A DNA stretch of 64,000 bases from CAZHGD01 sp964531735 (GCA_964531735.1 CAZHGD010000011.1:1-64000); one strand, 5' to 3'; positions 33,595-42,999 are shown, counted from the stretch's first letter. Notes: a model not told the origin generated them from the letters alone. Program-made: numbers and translations.

Positions 33595-34353
33595 TCACTC
33601 CGCTTCGGTGGCCACCGTCCGGCGTCGGCGCCGGCGCCGACGGCCGCCGTTGTCGTCATCGTCGTCGGGCGCTTCCTCGACGATGCTGACCGCCGCCGAG
33701 GCGCCGATCCGGTTGGCGCCGGCGTCGAGCAGCTTGACCGCGTCGCGGAGCGTGCCGATGCCGCCGCTGGCCTTGACGCCAATCTCGCGGCCGATCACGT
33801 TGCGGATCTTGCGGATGTCGTCCAGCGTGGCGCCGCGCGGGCCGTAGCCCGAGCTCGTCTTGATGAAGTCGACACCGGCGTCGCGGCCGATCTCGCAGGC
33901 CGCGCGCAGCTCGTCGTCGGTCAGGTAGCCGGTCTCAATGGCCAGCTTGACCATGATCTCGCCGCTGCCTTCTTCGGTCAGGCGCGAGGTCGAGGCGACG
34001 TTGACCACCTCCTGGATATCCTGTCGGCAGGTCTTGTACTTGCGGGACTTGAGCGCACCGAGGTTGATCATCACGTCCAACTCGGTGGCACCGCCGGCGA
34101 TCACGCCTTTGGCCTCAATCACTTTGGTGGCGATGGTGGTGGTGCCGAACGGGAAACCGATCGGGCAGCACACCTTGACGTCACTGCCGCGCAGATCGCG
34201 AGCCACCACGCGCACCCAGTAGGGCTGCACCACGACCGCCGCGAAATGGTACTGTAGCGCGGTCTGGCCAACCTCGATGAGATCCTCCAGCGCGAGATCC
34301 GGCCGCAAGACCGTGTAGTCGATCATCTTGGCCAGCATCTTGCGCGAAAACAT
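33595..34353 (-). CDS. deoC: Deoxyribose-phosphate aldolase
   Basis: About 252 residues, TIM barrel. The Schiff-base Lys lies in DFIKTSSGYGPRGAT (about 165) and the second active-site Lys in GVKASGGI (about 194). It cleaves 2-deoxyribose-5-phosphate to glyceraldehyde-3-phosphate and acetaldehyde in deoxynucleoside salvage. The ATG at 34353 is preferred because GGAG lies 6 bases before it; an ATG 27 bases upstream is possible but has no spaced ribosome binding site. The C-terminus carries an unusual charged tail, five Asp then eight Arg (about residues 226-240), beyond the normal DeoC end. The recO start follows immediately. A possible promoter, TTGACA-N17-TGCGAT (34460-34432), is weak. Confidence 0.93.
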   Translation of the reverse strand: MFSRKMLAKMIDYTVLRPDLALEDLIEVGQTALQYHFAAVVVQPYWVRVVARDLRGSDVKVCCPIGFPFGTTTIATKVIEAKGVIAGGATELDVMINLGALKSRKYKTCRQDIQEVVNVASTSRLTEEGSGEIMVKLAIETGYLTDDELRAACEIGRDAGVDFIKTSSGYGPRGATLDDIRKIRNVIGREIGVKASGGIGTLRDAVKLLDAGANRIGASAAVSIVEEAPDDDDDNGGRRRRRRRRTVATEAE

Positions 34354-34464
34354 CCAGTTCTCCAACTCCGAACTCACCATCCACCCGACGCCCTGGTCAG
34401 CGATACGTAGCCCGAGCCACCCAGACGACGGATCGCAACAGATTCTGGTCAGGCTGTCAAGGTC

Positions 34465-35265
34465 CTAACCGTTCGCGTTTGTCACACCAATCTTCAGCGC
34501 CGACACCAACTCCGCGGCCACGCGCACGCGCTGGTCGGGCGGCGCGGCGGCAATCGCCGCAACGAGGGCCGAACCGACCACGGCACCGTCGGCCAGGGCC
34601 GCCACCTGCCGCACCTGCTCGGTCGTGGCGATGCCGAAGCCAACGGCCACAGGCAGGTCACTGTGCGCCCGCACCCGGGCCATGGTCTCGCGCAGGTCGT
34701 CGGGCAGCGCTTGCTGCACACCAGTGACGCCGCGACGCGAGATCAGGTACAGGAATCCCGTGGTTAACGCTGCCGCGGCCCGGATTCGTTCCGGGCTGCT
34801 GGTTGGCGCCAGGAGGTAGATGGTCGCCACGCCGGCCGCGTTCGCGACGTCCTGCCACGGACGCGCCTCTTCAGGGGGCAGATCGGTGATCAGCACCCCA
34901 TCGATGCCGGCGGCCGCACTGTCGGTGGCGAACCGCTCCAGCCCATAGCGCCAGACCAGGTTGTAGGGCGTCATGTAGACCAGCGCGGCCGCCACGCGGG
35001 AGCGGACGCCGGCCACCGTCTCCATGACCGAGTGCGGGGTGGCGCCGGCGCCCAATGCCCGGTTGGCCGATTCCTGGATCACCGGTCCGTCGAGCAACGG
35101 GTCGGAGAACGGCACGCCGACCTCGATGATGTCGGCCCCGGCCTTGGCCAGAGCCGGCAGCAGGCTGGCGGTGGTGGCCAGATCGGGGTCGCCGGCGGTC
35201 AGGTAGGGCATGAGGGCCTTGTCGCCCCGAGCGCGGCAAGCCGCGAAGCGTTCGCTCAGTGTCAT
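34465..35265 (-). CDS. trpA: Tryptophan synthase alpha chain
   Basis: 266 residues, TIM barrel with the catalytic Glu 48 and Asp 59 (DIIEVGVPFSDPLLDGP) and the phosphate-binding GFGI motif. It splits indole-3-glycerol phosphate to indole, which is channelled to TrpB. It is the last gene of the leftward trpC-trpF-trpB-trpA run, 10 bases after trpB. The ATG is preceded by GGAGAC. Confidence 0.97.
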   Translation of the reverse strand: MTLSERFAACRARGDKALMPYLTAGDPDLATTASLLPALAKAGADIIEVGVPFSDPLLDGPVIQESANRALGAGATPHSVMETVAGVRSRVAAALVYMTPYNLVWRYGLERFATDSAAAGIDGVLITDLPPEEARPWQDVANAAGVATIYLLAPTSSPERIRAAAALTTGFLYLISRRGVTGVQQALPDDLRETMARVRAHSDLPVAVGFGIATTEQVRQVAALADGAVVGSALVAAIAAAPPDQRVRVAAELVSALKIGVTNANG

Positions 35266-35275
35266 GCCGGTCTCC

Positions 35276-36478
35276 TCACAGCCCCAGCTCGCGCTGCAGA
35301 ATGCCCATGTCCTTGTCGCCCCGTCCGCTGAGGTTGACCAGCAGGTCGCGGCCAGCCAGGTCCGGTGCCAGCTTGATGGCCTGGGCCACGGCGTGCGCGG
35401 ATTCGAGCGCCGGGATGATGCCCTCGGTCTCGGCCAACCGGCGGGTGGCGTCCAGCGCCTCGCGGTCGGTGACGGCGGTGTAGCGGGCCTGCCCGCTGTC
35501 CTTCAGGTAGCTGTGTTCGGGACCGACGCCGGGGTAGTCCAGGCCGGCGGAGACCGAGTGCGCTTCGATGATCTGACCAGCGGCATCGTCGAGCAGATAG
35601 CTGCGCGAGCCGTGCAGCACACCCGGGCTGCCCTTGGTCAGCGTAGCGGCGTGCAGGCCGCTATCGAGGCCGCAGCCGGCCGCTTCGACGCCGACCAGTT
35701 CCACGCCGGACGCCACGTCTCCCAGGAACGGGTAGAACATGCCGGCGGCGTTGCTGCCGCCGCCGACACAGGCGATGACCATATCGGGCAGCTTGCCGGC
35801 GCGCTCGAGCATCTGGGCGCGGGCCTCATCACCAATCACGCGCTGGAAGTCGCGCACCAGCCAGGGGAAGGGGTGCGGTCCGGCGACGGTGCCGAAGACG
35901 TAGTGCGTTGTCTCGACGTTGGTGATCCAATCGCGGAAGGCCTCGTTGATGGCGTCCTTCAGCGTCTGACTGCCCGTCGTCACCGGGACCACTTCGGCGC
36001 CCAGCAGGCGCATGCGCAACACGTTGAGGGCCTGGCGCTCAACGTCGACCGCGCCCATGTAGACCACGCACGGCAGCCCGAACAGGGCCGCGGCCGTGGC
36101 CGTGGCCACGCCGTGTTGCCCGGCGCCGGTCTCCGCGATGACCCGCTGCTTACCGATGCGGACGGTCAACAAGAGCTGGCCGAGCGTGTTGTTGATCTTG
36201 TGCGCCCCGGTGTGGCAGAGATCCTCGCGCTTGAGCCAGATGCGGGCCCCGCCGAGCTGCTCGGTCAGGCGGCGAGCGTAGTAGAGCGGGGTGGGGCGCC
36301 CGACCACGTCGCGCAACAGCGCGGCCAGCTCGACCTGGAAGGCCGGATCGTCCTTGACCGCGGCATACTCGGCGGCCAGCCGATCCAGGGTCGCCATCAT
36401 GGTTTCCGGCACGAACCGGCCACCAAACTCGCCGAAGTGGCCCAGCTCGTCGGGCCACTGCTGCCGGTCTTGGCTCAT
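35276..36478 (-). CDS. trpB: Tryptophan synthase beta chain
   Basis: 400 residues, a PLP enzyme with the Schiff-base Lys in [13 protein letters not shown] (about 94), the GGGSNAAG phosphate-binding loop, and the [11 protein letters not shown]-terminus of the classical TrpB1 type. It condenses indole with serine. The ATG at 36478 shares one base with the trpF stop (TGATG); a GTG one codon upstream is the alternative. Complete and normal in length. Confidence 0.97.
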   Translation of the reverse strand: MSQDRQQWPDELGHFGEFGGRFVPETMMATLDRLAAEYAAVKDDPAFQVELAALLRDVVGRPTPLYYARRLTEQLGGARIWLKREDLCHTGAHKINNTLGQLLLTVRIGKQRVIAETGAGQHGVATATAAALFGLPCVVYMGAVDVERQALNVLRMRLLGAEVVPVTTGSQTLKDAINEAFRDWITNVETTHYVFGTVAGPHPFPWLVRDFQRVIGDEARAQMLERAGKLPDMVIACVGGGSNAAGMFYPFLGDVASGVELVGVEAAGCGLDSGLHAATLTKGSPGVLHGSRSYLLDDAAGQIIEAHSVSAGLDYPGVGPEHSYLKDSGQARYTAVTDREALDATRRLAETEGIIPALESAHAVAQAIKLAPDLAGRDLLVNLSGRGDKDMGILQRELGL

Positions 36479-37110
36479 CACTCCGCTCTCCTCACCGCTG
36501 CTACGAACTCCGCCATCCGTGTTGCGTCCTTGACGCCAGGGGCGCTCTCCACACCGCTGGCGACGTCGACTGCCCAGGGCCGGACCATCTTCACCGCGGC
36601 GCCGACGTTGTTGGGCGTCAGGCCGCCGGCCAGCACCACCGGCAGGTCGCCCAGCGCCTCACGGACCGTTGCCGCCACCGACCAGTCGGCCGTTTGTCCG
36701 GTCCCGCCGTGCTGCCCCGGCACGGCCGCATCGAGCAGCACCGCGGACAGCCAGGGGCGCAACGGCGCCAGCCGCGCCGCCGCCTCGGCCGTGGCCGGCA
36801 CGCTACAGACGATCTGGTAACCGGGCAGCTCGCGACACAGCTCGGGTGTCACCTCGCCGTAGAGCTGTACGCATCGTACACCCAACGGCGCGGTGACCTG
36901 CCGGACAAGCGCGGCCGACGCATGGACGAACAGCGCCACCGGCGTGACCCAGAGCGGCACGGCGGCCACCAGCTCAGCCGCTTGGTCGGGCTCCAGGTAA
37001 CGCGGGCTCGCCGGATGGAAGTTGAGCCCCAGCGCATCAGCGCCGGCGGTCGCGGCCGCGCGCACCGCCTCGACGGTGCGCACGCCGCAGATCTTGACCC
37101 TCGTCCTCAC
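36478..37110 (-). CDS. trpF: Phosphoribosylanthranilate isomerase
   Basis: 210 residues, TIM barrel with the catalytic Cys in VKICGVRT (about 8) and general-acid Asp in [16 protein letters not shown]. It converts phosphoribosyl-anthranilate to CdRP, the step before TrpC. The GTG start overlaps the trpC stop as GTGA, so the genes are translationally coupled. Complete. Confidence 0.96.
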   Translation of the reverse strand: MRTRVKICGVRTVEAVRAAATAGADALGLNFHPASPRYLEPDQAAELVAAVPLWVTPVALFVHASAALVRQVTAPLGVRCVQLYGEVTPELCRELPGYQIVCSVPATAEAAARLAPLRPWLSAVLLDAAVPGQHGGTGQTADWSVAATVREALGDLPVVLAGGLTPNNVGAAVKMVRPWAVDVASGVESAPGVKDATRMAEFVAAVRRAE

Positions 37111-37913
37111 GACTCACCTGCCCGCCCGGCATCCACCAACTCGCGCGCCTTCCGTTCGATGTCCGCCTCGCGCATGATCGCCTCGCCGACCAGCATGGCG
37201 TCCACGCGGTCGGCCTTGAGCCGCGCCACGTCGGCCGGCGTGCGAATGCCGCTCTCGCTGACCACGACGCACTCGTTGCCGACCAGGGGCCGCAGTTGGT
37301 GGGTCGTCGCCAAGTCGGTTCGGAACACCGTCAGGTCGCGGTTGTTGATGCCAATCAGCCGCGGCCGGGTGGCCAGGGCCACGGCCATCTCGTCGGCGGT
37401 GTGCACTTCGACGAGGGTCGCCAGGCCCAGCGCCTCAGCTTCGGCGGCCAGGTCGACCAGTTGCGCCTCGCTGAGAATGGCCACAATCAGCAAGGCACAG
37501 TCGGCGCCCCACGCTCGCGCTTCGAGGAGTTGGTACCGGTCGATGACGAAATCCTTACGCAGCAGGGGCAGATCCACCGCTGCGCGGATGTCGCGCAGGT
37601 ACTGCGGCGAGCCCTGGAACCACTGCGCGTCGGTCAGCACCGAGAGACATGCGGCGCCGGCCCGCTGGTAGGCACGGGCGGTGGCCAGGTGGTCGAAGTC
37701 GGCCCGAATGACTCCGGCCGACGGGCTGGCATGCTTGACTTCGGCGACCAGACGGACCTCGCCTGGGCGGCGCAACGCACCGGCGAAGTCACGCGTCGGC
37801 GGCAGATCGGCAATGGCGGCGCGCAGTTCGGCCGCCGGGGTGTGGGCGACTGCGGCGCTCAGCTCCTCGTGTTTGGACGCGACAATACGACTGAGGATAT
37901 CGGTGGCGGACAT
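37107..37913 (-). CDS. trpC: Indole-3-glycerol phosphate synthase
   Basis: 268 residues, TIM barrel with the active-site lysines in AEVKHASPSAG and LLRKDFVID and the substrate-binding motifs LVEVHT and INNRDL. It closes the indole ring of CdRP. The ATG at 37913 is preferred over an upstream frame that is shadow sequence of the preceding gene. It starts 40 bases after the cysteine-rich membrane protein, without a visible promoter between, so the two are probably cotranscribed. trpE, trpG and trpD are not in the window. Confidence 0.96.
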   Translation of the reverse strand: MSATDILSRIVASKHEELSAAVAHTPAAELRAAIADLPPTRDFAGALRRPGEVRLVAEVKHASPSAGVIRADFDHLATARAYQRAGAACLSVLTDAQWFQGSPQYLRDIRAAVDLPLLRKDFVIDRYQLLEARAWGADCALLIVAILSEAQLVDLAAEAEALGLATLVEVHTADEMAVALATRPRLIGINNRDLTVFRTDLATTHQLRPLVGNECVVVSESGIRTPADVARLKADRVDAMLVGEAIMREADIERKARELVDAGRAGES

Positions 37914-37953
37914 TGGCGGACTCGTCAACTCGGGTGGTGCGGCCGGCGCGCGA

Positions 37954-39051
37954 TCACAGCTTCCACTTGAAGCACCACATCTCACAGAGGCGCAGAAGGC
38001 CCAACAACAGGTACAGCCCACAGAGGATGGCGAACATCTGCGTGGCGGTTTCCATACCGAAGACCGAGGCGATCTCCTCGGGTGTCTGGCTGACCTTTTG
38101 GAACGCCAGGCGGGCCCAGAGGCCGGTGACCCAACTCTGCAAGCCCAGCCAGATCGGGCGGATGAACGGCTCGTAGGCGAAGAACGTGATGGCGGCCGCC
38201 GTCGGGTAGCAGAGCGGCGACATGACCTCGTGCTTGAGCTTCTCGTGCTCCTGATAGATGAAGCACTTGCCGCACGGCGGTCGGGTACGTCGCTGCTTGG
38301 CGATGCCGGTGCGCGCGCCGATCTCGCTCTCCATATAGGCGGCGTCGGACCGGCGCGGGCCGCGGGTGACGCCCGTCAGCATGGCCTCAATCATCTGCTG
38401 GTCGCAGAAACAGCCGCCACCGAACTTCCAGCAGCGGCTGCGGGCCTTGAACGCCGGGCACATCTGGACCAGATAGTCGCGGCAATAGGGCAGGTGCCAG
38501 CACGGGCTGAGCACGGTGGGCCGTAGCGACGGCTTGGCCTCTTTCGGCGGCTCGCGGCGGAGCTTGGCTTTGGCGACCTCGGTCTCCTGCTTGACCTTCA
38601 GCGGGCTCGACCGCACCGAGCGGTAGAGGTAGCGCAGCAGCGGTACCACCAGCGACAGCAGCATGTAGCGGCCGGTGTCGGCAAAGGCCTGGATGGCGAT
38701 GATCAGTGGCGGCGCGAGCTTCTCGCCGGACGGCTGCTGGTAGCCGACCAGCGCCGGAAAGCCGAACCACAGCAGCAGTGCCAGGGCGACGACGCCGCCA
38801 CCCCATTCGGCCTGGTGCTCGCGCGAGCGCACGTTGACGATGAAGGCGACGCCGACGGCCGCGATCATCAGGTAACCGGTGACCCCGCGGAAGGTCTCGG
38901 TCAGGCGCTCGATCTCGGAGGCCGGCGCTTTGAAGATGGCGCCGGTGATGACACCACCCACGATGTAGACCAGCACCGCTCCGACGACCAGCAGACCCAG
39001 CCAGGTGGCCCAGTCGAGCACCGTCTCGCCGAGGCTGCCCAGGTGGGTCAC
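37954..39051 (-). CDS. Cysteine-rich membrane protein of unknown function, first gene of the trp operon
   Basis: 365 residues. Four hydrophobic segments lie in the first 145 residues (for example LGLLVVGAVLVYIVGGVI and VVALALLLWFGFPALVG) and two near the C-terminus. The long central soluble loop holds eight cysteines in C-x5-C-x7-C-x8-C-x6-C-x-C and C-x2-C spacing (about 184, 190, 198, 207, 214, 216, 260, 263), a pattern suited to metal or Fe-S binding. I do not recognise a family. The start is GTG at 39051 with AAAGGA upstream; the longer frame begins at the -10 box itself and so would lie upstream of the transcript. The gene is followed by trpC after 40 bases. Confidence 0.75.
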   Translation of the reverse strand: MTHLGSLGETVLDWATWLGLLVVGAVLVYIVGGVITGAIFKAPASEIERLTETFRGVTGYLMIAAVGVAFIVNVRSREHQAEWGGGVVALALLLWFGFPALVGYQQPSGEKLAPPLIIAIQAFADTGRYMLLSLVVPLLRYLYRSVRSSPLKVKQETEVAKAKLRREPPKEAKPSLRPTVLSPCWHLPYCRDYLVQMCPAFKARSRCWKFGGGCFCDQQMIEAMLTGVTRGPRRSDAAYMESEIGARTGIAKQRRTRPPCGKCFIYQEHEKLKHEVMSPLCYPTAAAITFFAYEPFIRPIWLGLQSWVTGLWARLAFQKVSQTPEEIASVFGMETATQMFAILCGLYLLLGLLRLCEMWCFKWKL

Positions 39052-39118
39052 GAAGTCCTTTCTGGCTCCAGCGTTGCGCACTACCGTGGTCTCCCGTGAC
39101 CGCCCCGTCACCATCCGC

Positions 39119-39148
39119 ATTGTAGTGAGGTGCCAGGATCACTGTCAA
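39119..39148 (-). promoter_or_regulatory. Promoter of the membrane protein-trp operon
   Basis: Minus strand: TTGACA (39148-39143), 18-base spacer, TACAAT (39124-39119), one of the strongest promoters in the window. The leader of about 55 bases to the GTG has no Trp-rich leader peptide or obvious attenuator. Confidence 0.75.
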
Positions 39149-39184
39149 CGCGCCATCGCTGGCGCCGGCGGCCGCCACGGCACC

Positions 39185-39213
39185 TTGCCACCGGAACCCA
39201 TGGCGGCTATGCT
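39185..39213 (+). promoter_or_regulatory. Promoter of the sugar isomerase-like gene
   Basis: TTGCCA (39185-39190), 17-base spacer, TATGCT (39208-39213), 51 bases before the ATG at 39265. It is divergent from the trp-operon promoter. Confidence 0.65.
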
Positions 39214-39264
39214 GCCGCACGGCCGGGCGCGGGTGGTCCCGCGGCCGCCAGGGAGCCGCAGCGG

Positions 39265-40122
39265 ATGAGCGACACTGACCGACACGCGACCGACCGGGCT
39301 GGGCGCAGCGACACCTTGCCGCTGGCGGTCTCCTTCCACACGGTCGATCCCGACCAGCGCCTCGACAGCATTGGCCTGCTGGCCGGCTCGCCGGTGACGG
39401 CGGTGGAACTGTGGGAGCCCACGTTCGCCAAGGACGAGGGCTTCGTGACGCAGGCCCGCGAGGCCTTCGCCGCCGCCGCAGTAGCGCCGCGCACGGTTCA
39501 CGCCGCGTTCGGTGGTCAGTACGACCTGTCGTCGCCCGACCGCACCATCCGCGAGGCGGGCCTGGCCCAGGTGCAGGTCGCCACCGATCTGGCCGCGCGC
39601 ATGGGTGCCGACTATGTGGTGGTGCATCCGAGTTGTGAGCCGATTGGTGACGACGAACGAGCCGCCCGGTTGCGCAACTCGCGGGACAGCCTGCGCCAGA
39701 TTGCGGCGGCGGCCGGCGACGTCGGACGGGCGATCGCGGTCGAGTTGCTGCCGCGGACCTGTCTCGGCCGGTCCGGCGACGAGCTGCTCGACCTGGTCGG
39801 CGACCTGGATCCGGCGGTCGCGGGCATCTGTCTGGACACCAACCACCTGATGGCCGACTACGCGTCGCTGCCCGCCGTGGTGCGGCAGATCGGCAGCCGC
39901 CTGGTGGCACTGCACTGCTCCGACTACGACGGTGTCGATGAGAAGCACTGGCCGCCGCTGCAAGGCGTGATCGACTGGGCGGCGTTCCATGCGGCCCTGC
40001 TCGCGGTCGGCTTCGCCGGTCCGCTGAACCACGAAGCCCGGCTGGAAGGCGAGACGCCGGCCGAGCGGCTGGCCTTCCTGGAAGGCAACTGGGCGAAGCT
40101 GCAGGCGGCGCTGACGGCCTGA
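39265..40122 (+). CDS. Sugar phosphate isomerase/epimerase-like TIM-barrel protein
   Basis: 285 residues of the AP-endonuclease-2/xylose isomerase-like fold: AVELWEP, RTVHAAFGGQYD, ADYVVVHPSCEP, AIAVELLPR, GICLDTNHL, VALHCSDYDG and GPLNHEA. The His, Glu and Asp at the strand ends match metal ligands of this family. Members isomerise or epimerise ketoses, inosose and related sugars. No close specificity can be assigned. The ATG at 39265 is chosen over an earlier in-frame ATG that lies upstream of the promoter. It may act with the Gfo/Idh/MocA protein elsewhere in the window, but this is inference. Confidence 0.87.
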   Translation: MSDTDRHATDRAGRSDTLPLAVSFHTVDPDQRLDSIGLLAGSPVTAVELWEPTFAKDEGFVTQAREAFAAAAVAPRTVHAAFGGQYDLSSPDRTIREAGLAQVQVATDLAARMGADYVVVHPSCEPIGDDERAARLRNSRDSLRQIAAAAGDVGRAIAVELLPRTCLGRSGDELLDLVGDLDPAVAGICLDTNHLMADYASLPAVVRQIGSRLVALHCSDYDGVDEKHWPPLQGVIDWAAFHAALLAVGFAGPLNHEARLEGETPAERLAFLEGNWAKLQAALTA

Positions 40123-40164
40123 CGCCCGGCGGTTCGCTCCTGGCGTTGGTGCGCGCGAATGCCC

Positions 40165-40170
40165 TACAAT
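40165..40170 (+). promoter_or_regulatory. -10 box of the GT-C gene
   Basis: TACAAT 32 bases before the ATG at 40203, which has GAGGA upstream. The -35 region is weak (GGCGTT-like). Confidence 0.4.
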
Positions 40171-40202
40171 GCGGCCAGCGACGTCGGCCGTGAGGACTGG
40201 GC

Positions 40203-41861
40203 ATGAGCCAAGCGCGGCGTTGGCGGTCTGGCGGCGATGGGTGGCGTGCGCAGGTGCTCGGGGCGTTGGCGCCAACGGCGCTCGCCGCGCTGGCGCTGCT
40301 CCACGCCGCGGTGCGCCGGTTCGTGCAGGATGACGCCTTCATCTCGTTCCGCTACGCCGAGAACTGGCTGGCCGGGCACGGGCTGGTGTTCAACCTGGGC
40401 GAGCCGGTCGAGGGTTACACGAACTTCCTCTGGGTGCTGCTGATCGCGGCGGGCTTGCGGCTCGGCTGCGAGGTGGTGGCCTGGAGCCAGGCGCTTGGCC
40501 TGGTCTGTGGTGCGGTGACGCTGGCGGCCACCTGGCGTTTGGCCCGCACCATCCTGCCGGGGCGCCCCGCCGCGCTGCTGGCGCTGGCCTTGCTGGGCAC
40601 CAACAGCAGCTTTGCCAGCTACGTGACCGGCGGCCTCGAGACGCAGTTGCAGGCGGCGCTGTTCACCGTTCTGGTGGCTGTGCTGCTGGCCCACCGAGGC
40701 GAGCCGGAGTGGTCGGCCGGCCGGCTGCTGCTGCTGTCGTTGCTGGGCGCCACGGCGCTGATGACGCGCCCCGACTCAGCGCTGTTGGTGGCCGCCGTGT
40801 GCGGCTGGGTGCTCTGGCAGGGCCCGCGACGTCGGCGCCTGGTGGCTTGGCTGCTGCTCCCCGGTGGCTTGCTGGTGGTGCCCTGGCTGGCCTGGAAACT
40901 CAGCTTCTACGGGCACCTGCTGCCCAACACGTTCTATGCCAAGACGCCCGGCTGGTTCCCGCTACTGCTCGGCGGCGTGTTCGTCTACAGCTTCTTCCAG
41001 GTCTACAACCTGTGGCCGGTGCTCTTGCTGGGGCCACTGGGCGTGCGCCACTGGCGGCGCGAGGAACACCAGCCGGTCGCGCTGTTGAGTGGCTTCCTGC
41101 TGTTGTGGCTGGTCTATCTGGTCTGCGTCGGCGGCGACTTCATGGAGTACCGGTTCCTGGTGCCGGTGCTGCCGATGCTGTTCGTGGTCTATGTGTGGCA
41201 GGGCTGCCACCTGGTCCAGCAGCCGGCGGTTCGCGTGCTGCTCGTGCTGCTGACGGCGACGGGGCTGGTCTTCCACCAGGCCTTCTTCAACACGGGCCGC
41301 GCCATCTTCCCGGGCGTGGACGCGTGCCCGTTGCTGGCCGAGACGGTTGACCGCGCCGAGGCGAGTTGGAGCACGATCGGCCAGGCCTTGGGACGGCAGT
41401 TCCCGACGGACAGCGGTGTACGCATCGCGGTGATGGCCGCCGGCGCCGTGCCGTACTACTCACGCCTCGAGACCGTGGACATGCTCGGGCTCAACGACGC
41501 CTGGGTGGCGCGCCATGGTCTCCGGTTGCGCCGCAAGGCGGGGCACCAGCGCGTGGCGCCGGTGCGCTACCTGGTCGAACGGCAGGTCCACCTGGTGGTC
41601 GGCCAGCCCTGGCCGCGGCGTGCGGGTGGGCCGCCTTGCGAGGCGTACCCCATCGGCGAGTTCGACCGGCTCTTCGGCCGGGTGCCGGGCCTGCGCGCCG
41701 AACTGCCGCTCACCGCGCGCGCCGTCGAGATACCGTTGCCGGCAGGGCACTACCTGATCGCGGTGTACCTGACACCGAGCGCGGCGGTGGACCGCGCGGC
41801 CGCGGCGAACGGCTGGCGCCTGGTGCCGATCACGCGGGGTGGCCCGGCGGGGTCAAGTTGA
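40203..41861 (+). CDS. GT-C fold membrane glycosyltransferase
   Basis: 552 residues with about ten membrane helices. The first external loop carries DDAFISFRYAENWLAGHG followed by EPVEGYTNFLW, the acidic catalytic signature of polyprenyl-phosphate-sugar-dependent GT-C enzymes (AftB/ArnT/PMT-like). The last 150 residues form a soluble domain. It should move a sugar from a lipid carrier onto a surface glycan or protein on the outer face of the membrane. The ATG follows GAGGACTG. Its stop codon overlaps the -35 box of the next promoter. A donor or acceptor cannot be named. Confidence 0.85.
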   Translation: MSQARRWRSGGDGWRAQVLGALAPTALAALALLHAAVRRFVQDDAFISFRYAENWLAGHGLVFNLGEPVEGYTNFLWVLLIAAGLRLGCEVVAWSQALGLVCGAVTLAATWRLARTILPGRPAALLALALLGTNSSFASYVTGGLETQLQAALFTVLVAVLLAHRGEPEWSAGRLLLLSLLGATALMTRPDSALLVAAVCGWVLWQGPRRRRLVAWLLLPGGLLVVPWLAWKLSFYGHLLPNTFYAKTPGWFPLLLGGVFVYSFFQVYNLWPVLLLGPLGVRHWRREEHQPVALLSGFLLLWLVYLVCVGGDFMEYRFLVPVLPMLFVVYVWQGCHLVQQPAVRVLLVLLTATGLVFHQAFFNTGRAIFPGVDACPLLAETVDRAEASWSTIGQALGRQFPTDSGVRIAVMAAGAVPYYSRLETVDMLGLNDAWVARHGLRLRRKAGHQRVAPVRYLVERQVHLVVGQPWPRRAGGPPCEAYPIGEFDRLFGRVPGLRAELPLTARAVEIPLPAGHYLIAVYLTPSAAVDRAAAANGWRLVPITRGGPAGSS

Positions 41862-41886
41862 CGATGGGCCGGCGTTGTGCTAGAGT
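41858..41886 (+). promoter_or_regulatory. Promoter of the HEAT-like lipoprotein gene
   Basis: TTGACG (41858-41863), 17-base spacer, TAGAGT (41881-41886). The -35 box contains the TGA stop of the preceding gene (41859-41861). The ATG is at 41926, preceded by GGGAGA. Confidence 0.75.
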
Positions 41887-41925
41887 GCGCCCGTCTCGGT
41901 CGCGATCACATTTGGGAGACATTCG

Positions 41926-42999
41926 ATGCGTCTTCGACGGTGGTGCCTGGGCTTGGCCCTGCTGACCCTGGTTCCGATGAACGGTTGTGCCAGGCTGAAC
42001 GAATGGCTCGAAGGCACCGTCGGCGAGGAGAAGAAGAAGGAAGGGCCGACCCCGGAAGAGGAGCTGGCCAACCAGCAGACGGCGTTGGCCGATCCGACCA
42101 AGCCGGCCGACCGTAAGGCGGCCATCGGCAAGCTGATGGGCCTGAAGCGCCCCGACGCCCTTGATGTGGTCATCAAGACGCTCGGTGACAGCGACCCCGC
42201 GGTCAACCTCGAAGTGCTGAGCCATCTGCAGTCGGCCACCGGCTTCGCTGAGAAGACCGAGGACGAGCGCCAGCTCGATCCCGAAGGCTACAAGAAGCAG
42301 CTCGACTTCAAGACCAAGATTCTCACCGACGCGGTCGACAAACTGGCCGGCATGGTGGAGGGCCGCGACCGCGATGCGGCCTACAGCGCGCTGGTCGTCC
42401 TGTACAACTTCACTCGCCCGCCGGTGGTGCCCGCCGATGCCAAGACGACGGTGGGGCAGAAGGCCGCGGGCGTGCTGACGCTGGCGTTGGACCGCACGGC
42501 CGACGAGGACGCGCGGGTGCTGGCGATGGAGACCTTGACCGCGCTCGGCGCCGGCCAACAGGTGGCGCAGTTGGTGGCCTTGCTGGACGAGCCGAGTGAA
42601 GTGGTCCGCTCGCAGGCGATCTGGTCGCTGGGTGCGGCGGCCGGCTCGCTGGGCGAGGCGGGCAAAGCCGCCGCCGACAAACTGGCGATCATGGCGTCTG
42701 ACGCCACCGCAACCGACGGGCTTCGCTGGCGCGCGCTGCTGGCGCTGGCCCGGCTGAGCAGTGCGCAGACCGCGCCGGCCGACCGCAAGTTCGAAGTCAA
42801 GGTTGACGAATCCACCAAGGGCGACCTCTCCGCCAGCGAGAAGATCTCGGGCATGGAGACCTACCGCACGTTCGCGCTGGCGAACTGCACGTCGCCCGAA
42901 GCGGCGCAGAAGCTGGCCGCCGAGAACGCCGACCTCCACAAGATCGCCGCGGCCGCCGAGGAAGAACTGGCCGCCGAGCGCAAGAAGGGCTACCGCTAG
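41926..42999 (+). CDS. Lipoprotein with HEAT-like helical repeats
   Basis: 357 residues. The lipobox is PMNGC with lipidated Cys 21. A charged Lys/Glu segment follows, then helical repeats (about 55-290) of HEAT/Armadillo type, for example DALDVVIKTLGDSDPAVNLE and VAQLVALLDEPSEVVRSQAI. The C-terminus is a charged helix (EEELAAERKKGYR). Such proteins are periplasmic or envelope scaffolds; no enzymatic motif is seen. The gene has a strong promoter of its own and ends at a shared convergent hairpin. Confidence 0.85.
   Translation: MRLRRWCLGLALLTLVPMNGCARLNEWLEGTVGEEKKKEGPTPEEELANQQTALADPTKPADRKAAIGKLMGLKRPDALDVVIKTLGDSDPAVNLEVLSHLQSATGFAEKTEDERQLDPEGYKKQLDFKTKILTDAVDKLAGMVEGRDRDAAYSALVVLYNFTRPPVVPADAKTTVGQKAAGVLTLALDRTADEDARVLAMETLTALGAGQQVAQLVALLDEPSEVVRSQAIWSLGAAAGSLGEAGKAAADKLAIMASDATATDGLRWRALLALARLSSAQTAPADRKFEVKVDESTKGDLSASEKISGMETYRTFALANCTSPEAAQKLAAENADLHKIAAAAEEELAAERKKGYR

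Noticed and set aside
34432..34460. Strong deoC promoter (TTGACA-N17-TGCGAT)
   Set aside because: The -35 is perfect but the -10 has only three matches, so I mention it under deoC and do not list it as a feature.
39052..39118. trp attenuator or leader peptide
   Set aside because: The leader is about 55 bases, has no run of Trp codons and no pair of alternative hairpins.
38387..40342. 651-codon minus-strand open frame
   Set aside because: It runs through the membrane protein gene in another frame, then the antisense of the sugar isomerase gene, ignoring both promoters at 39119-39213.
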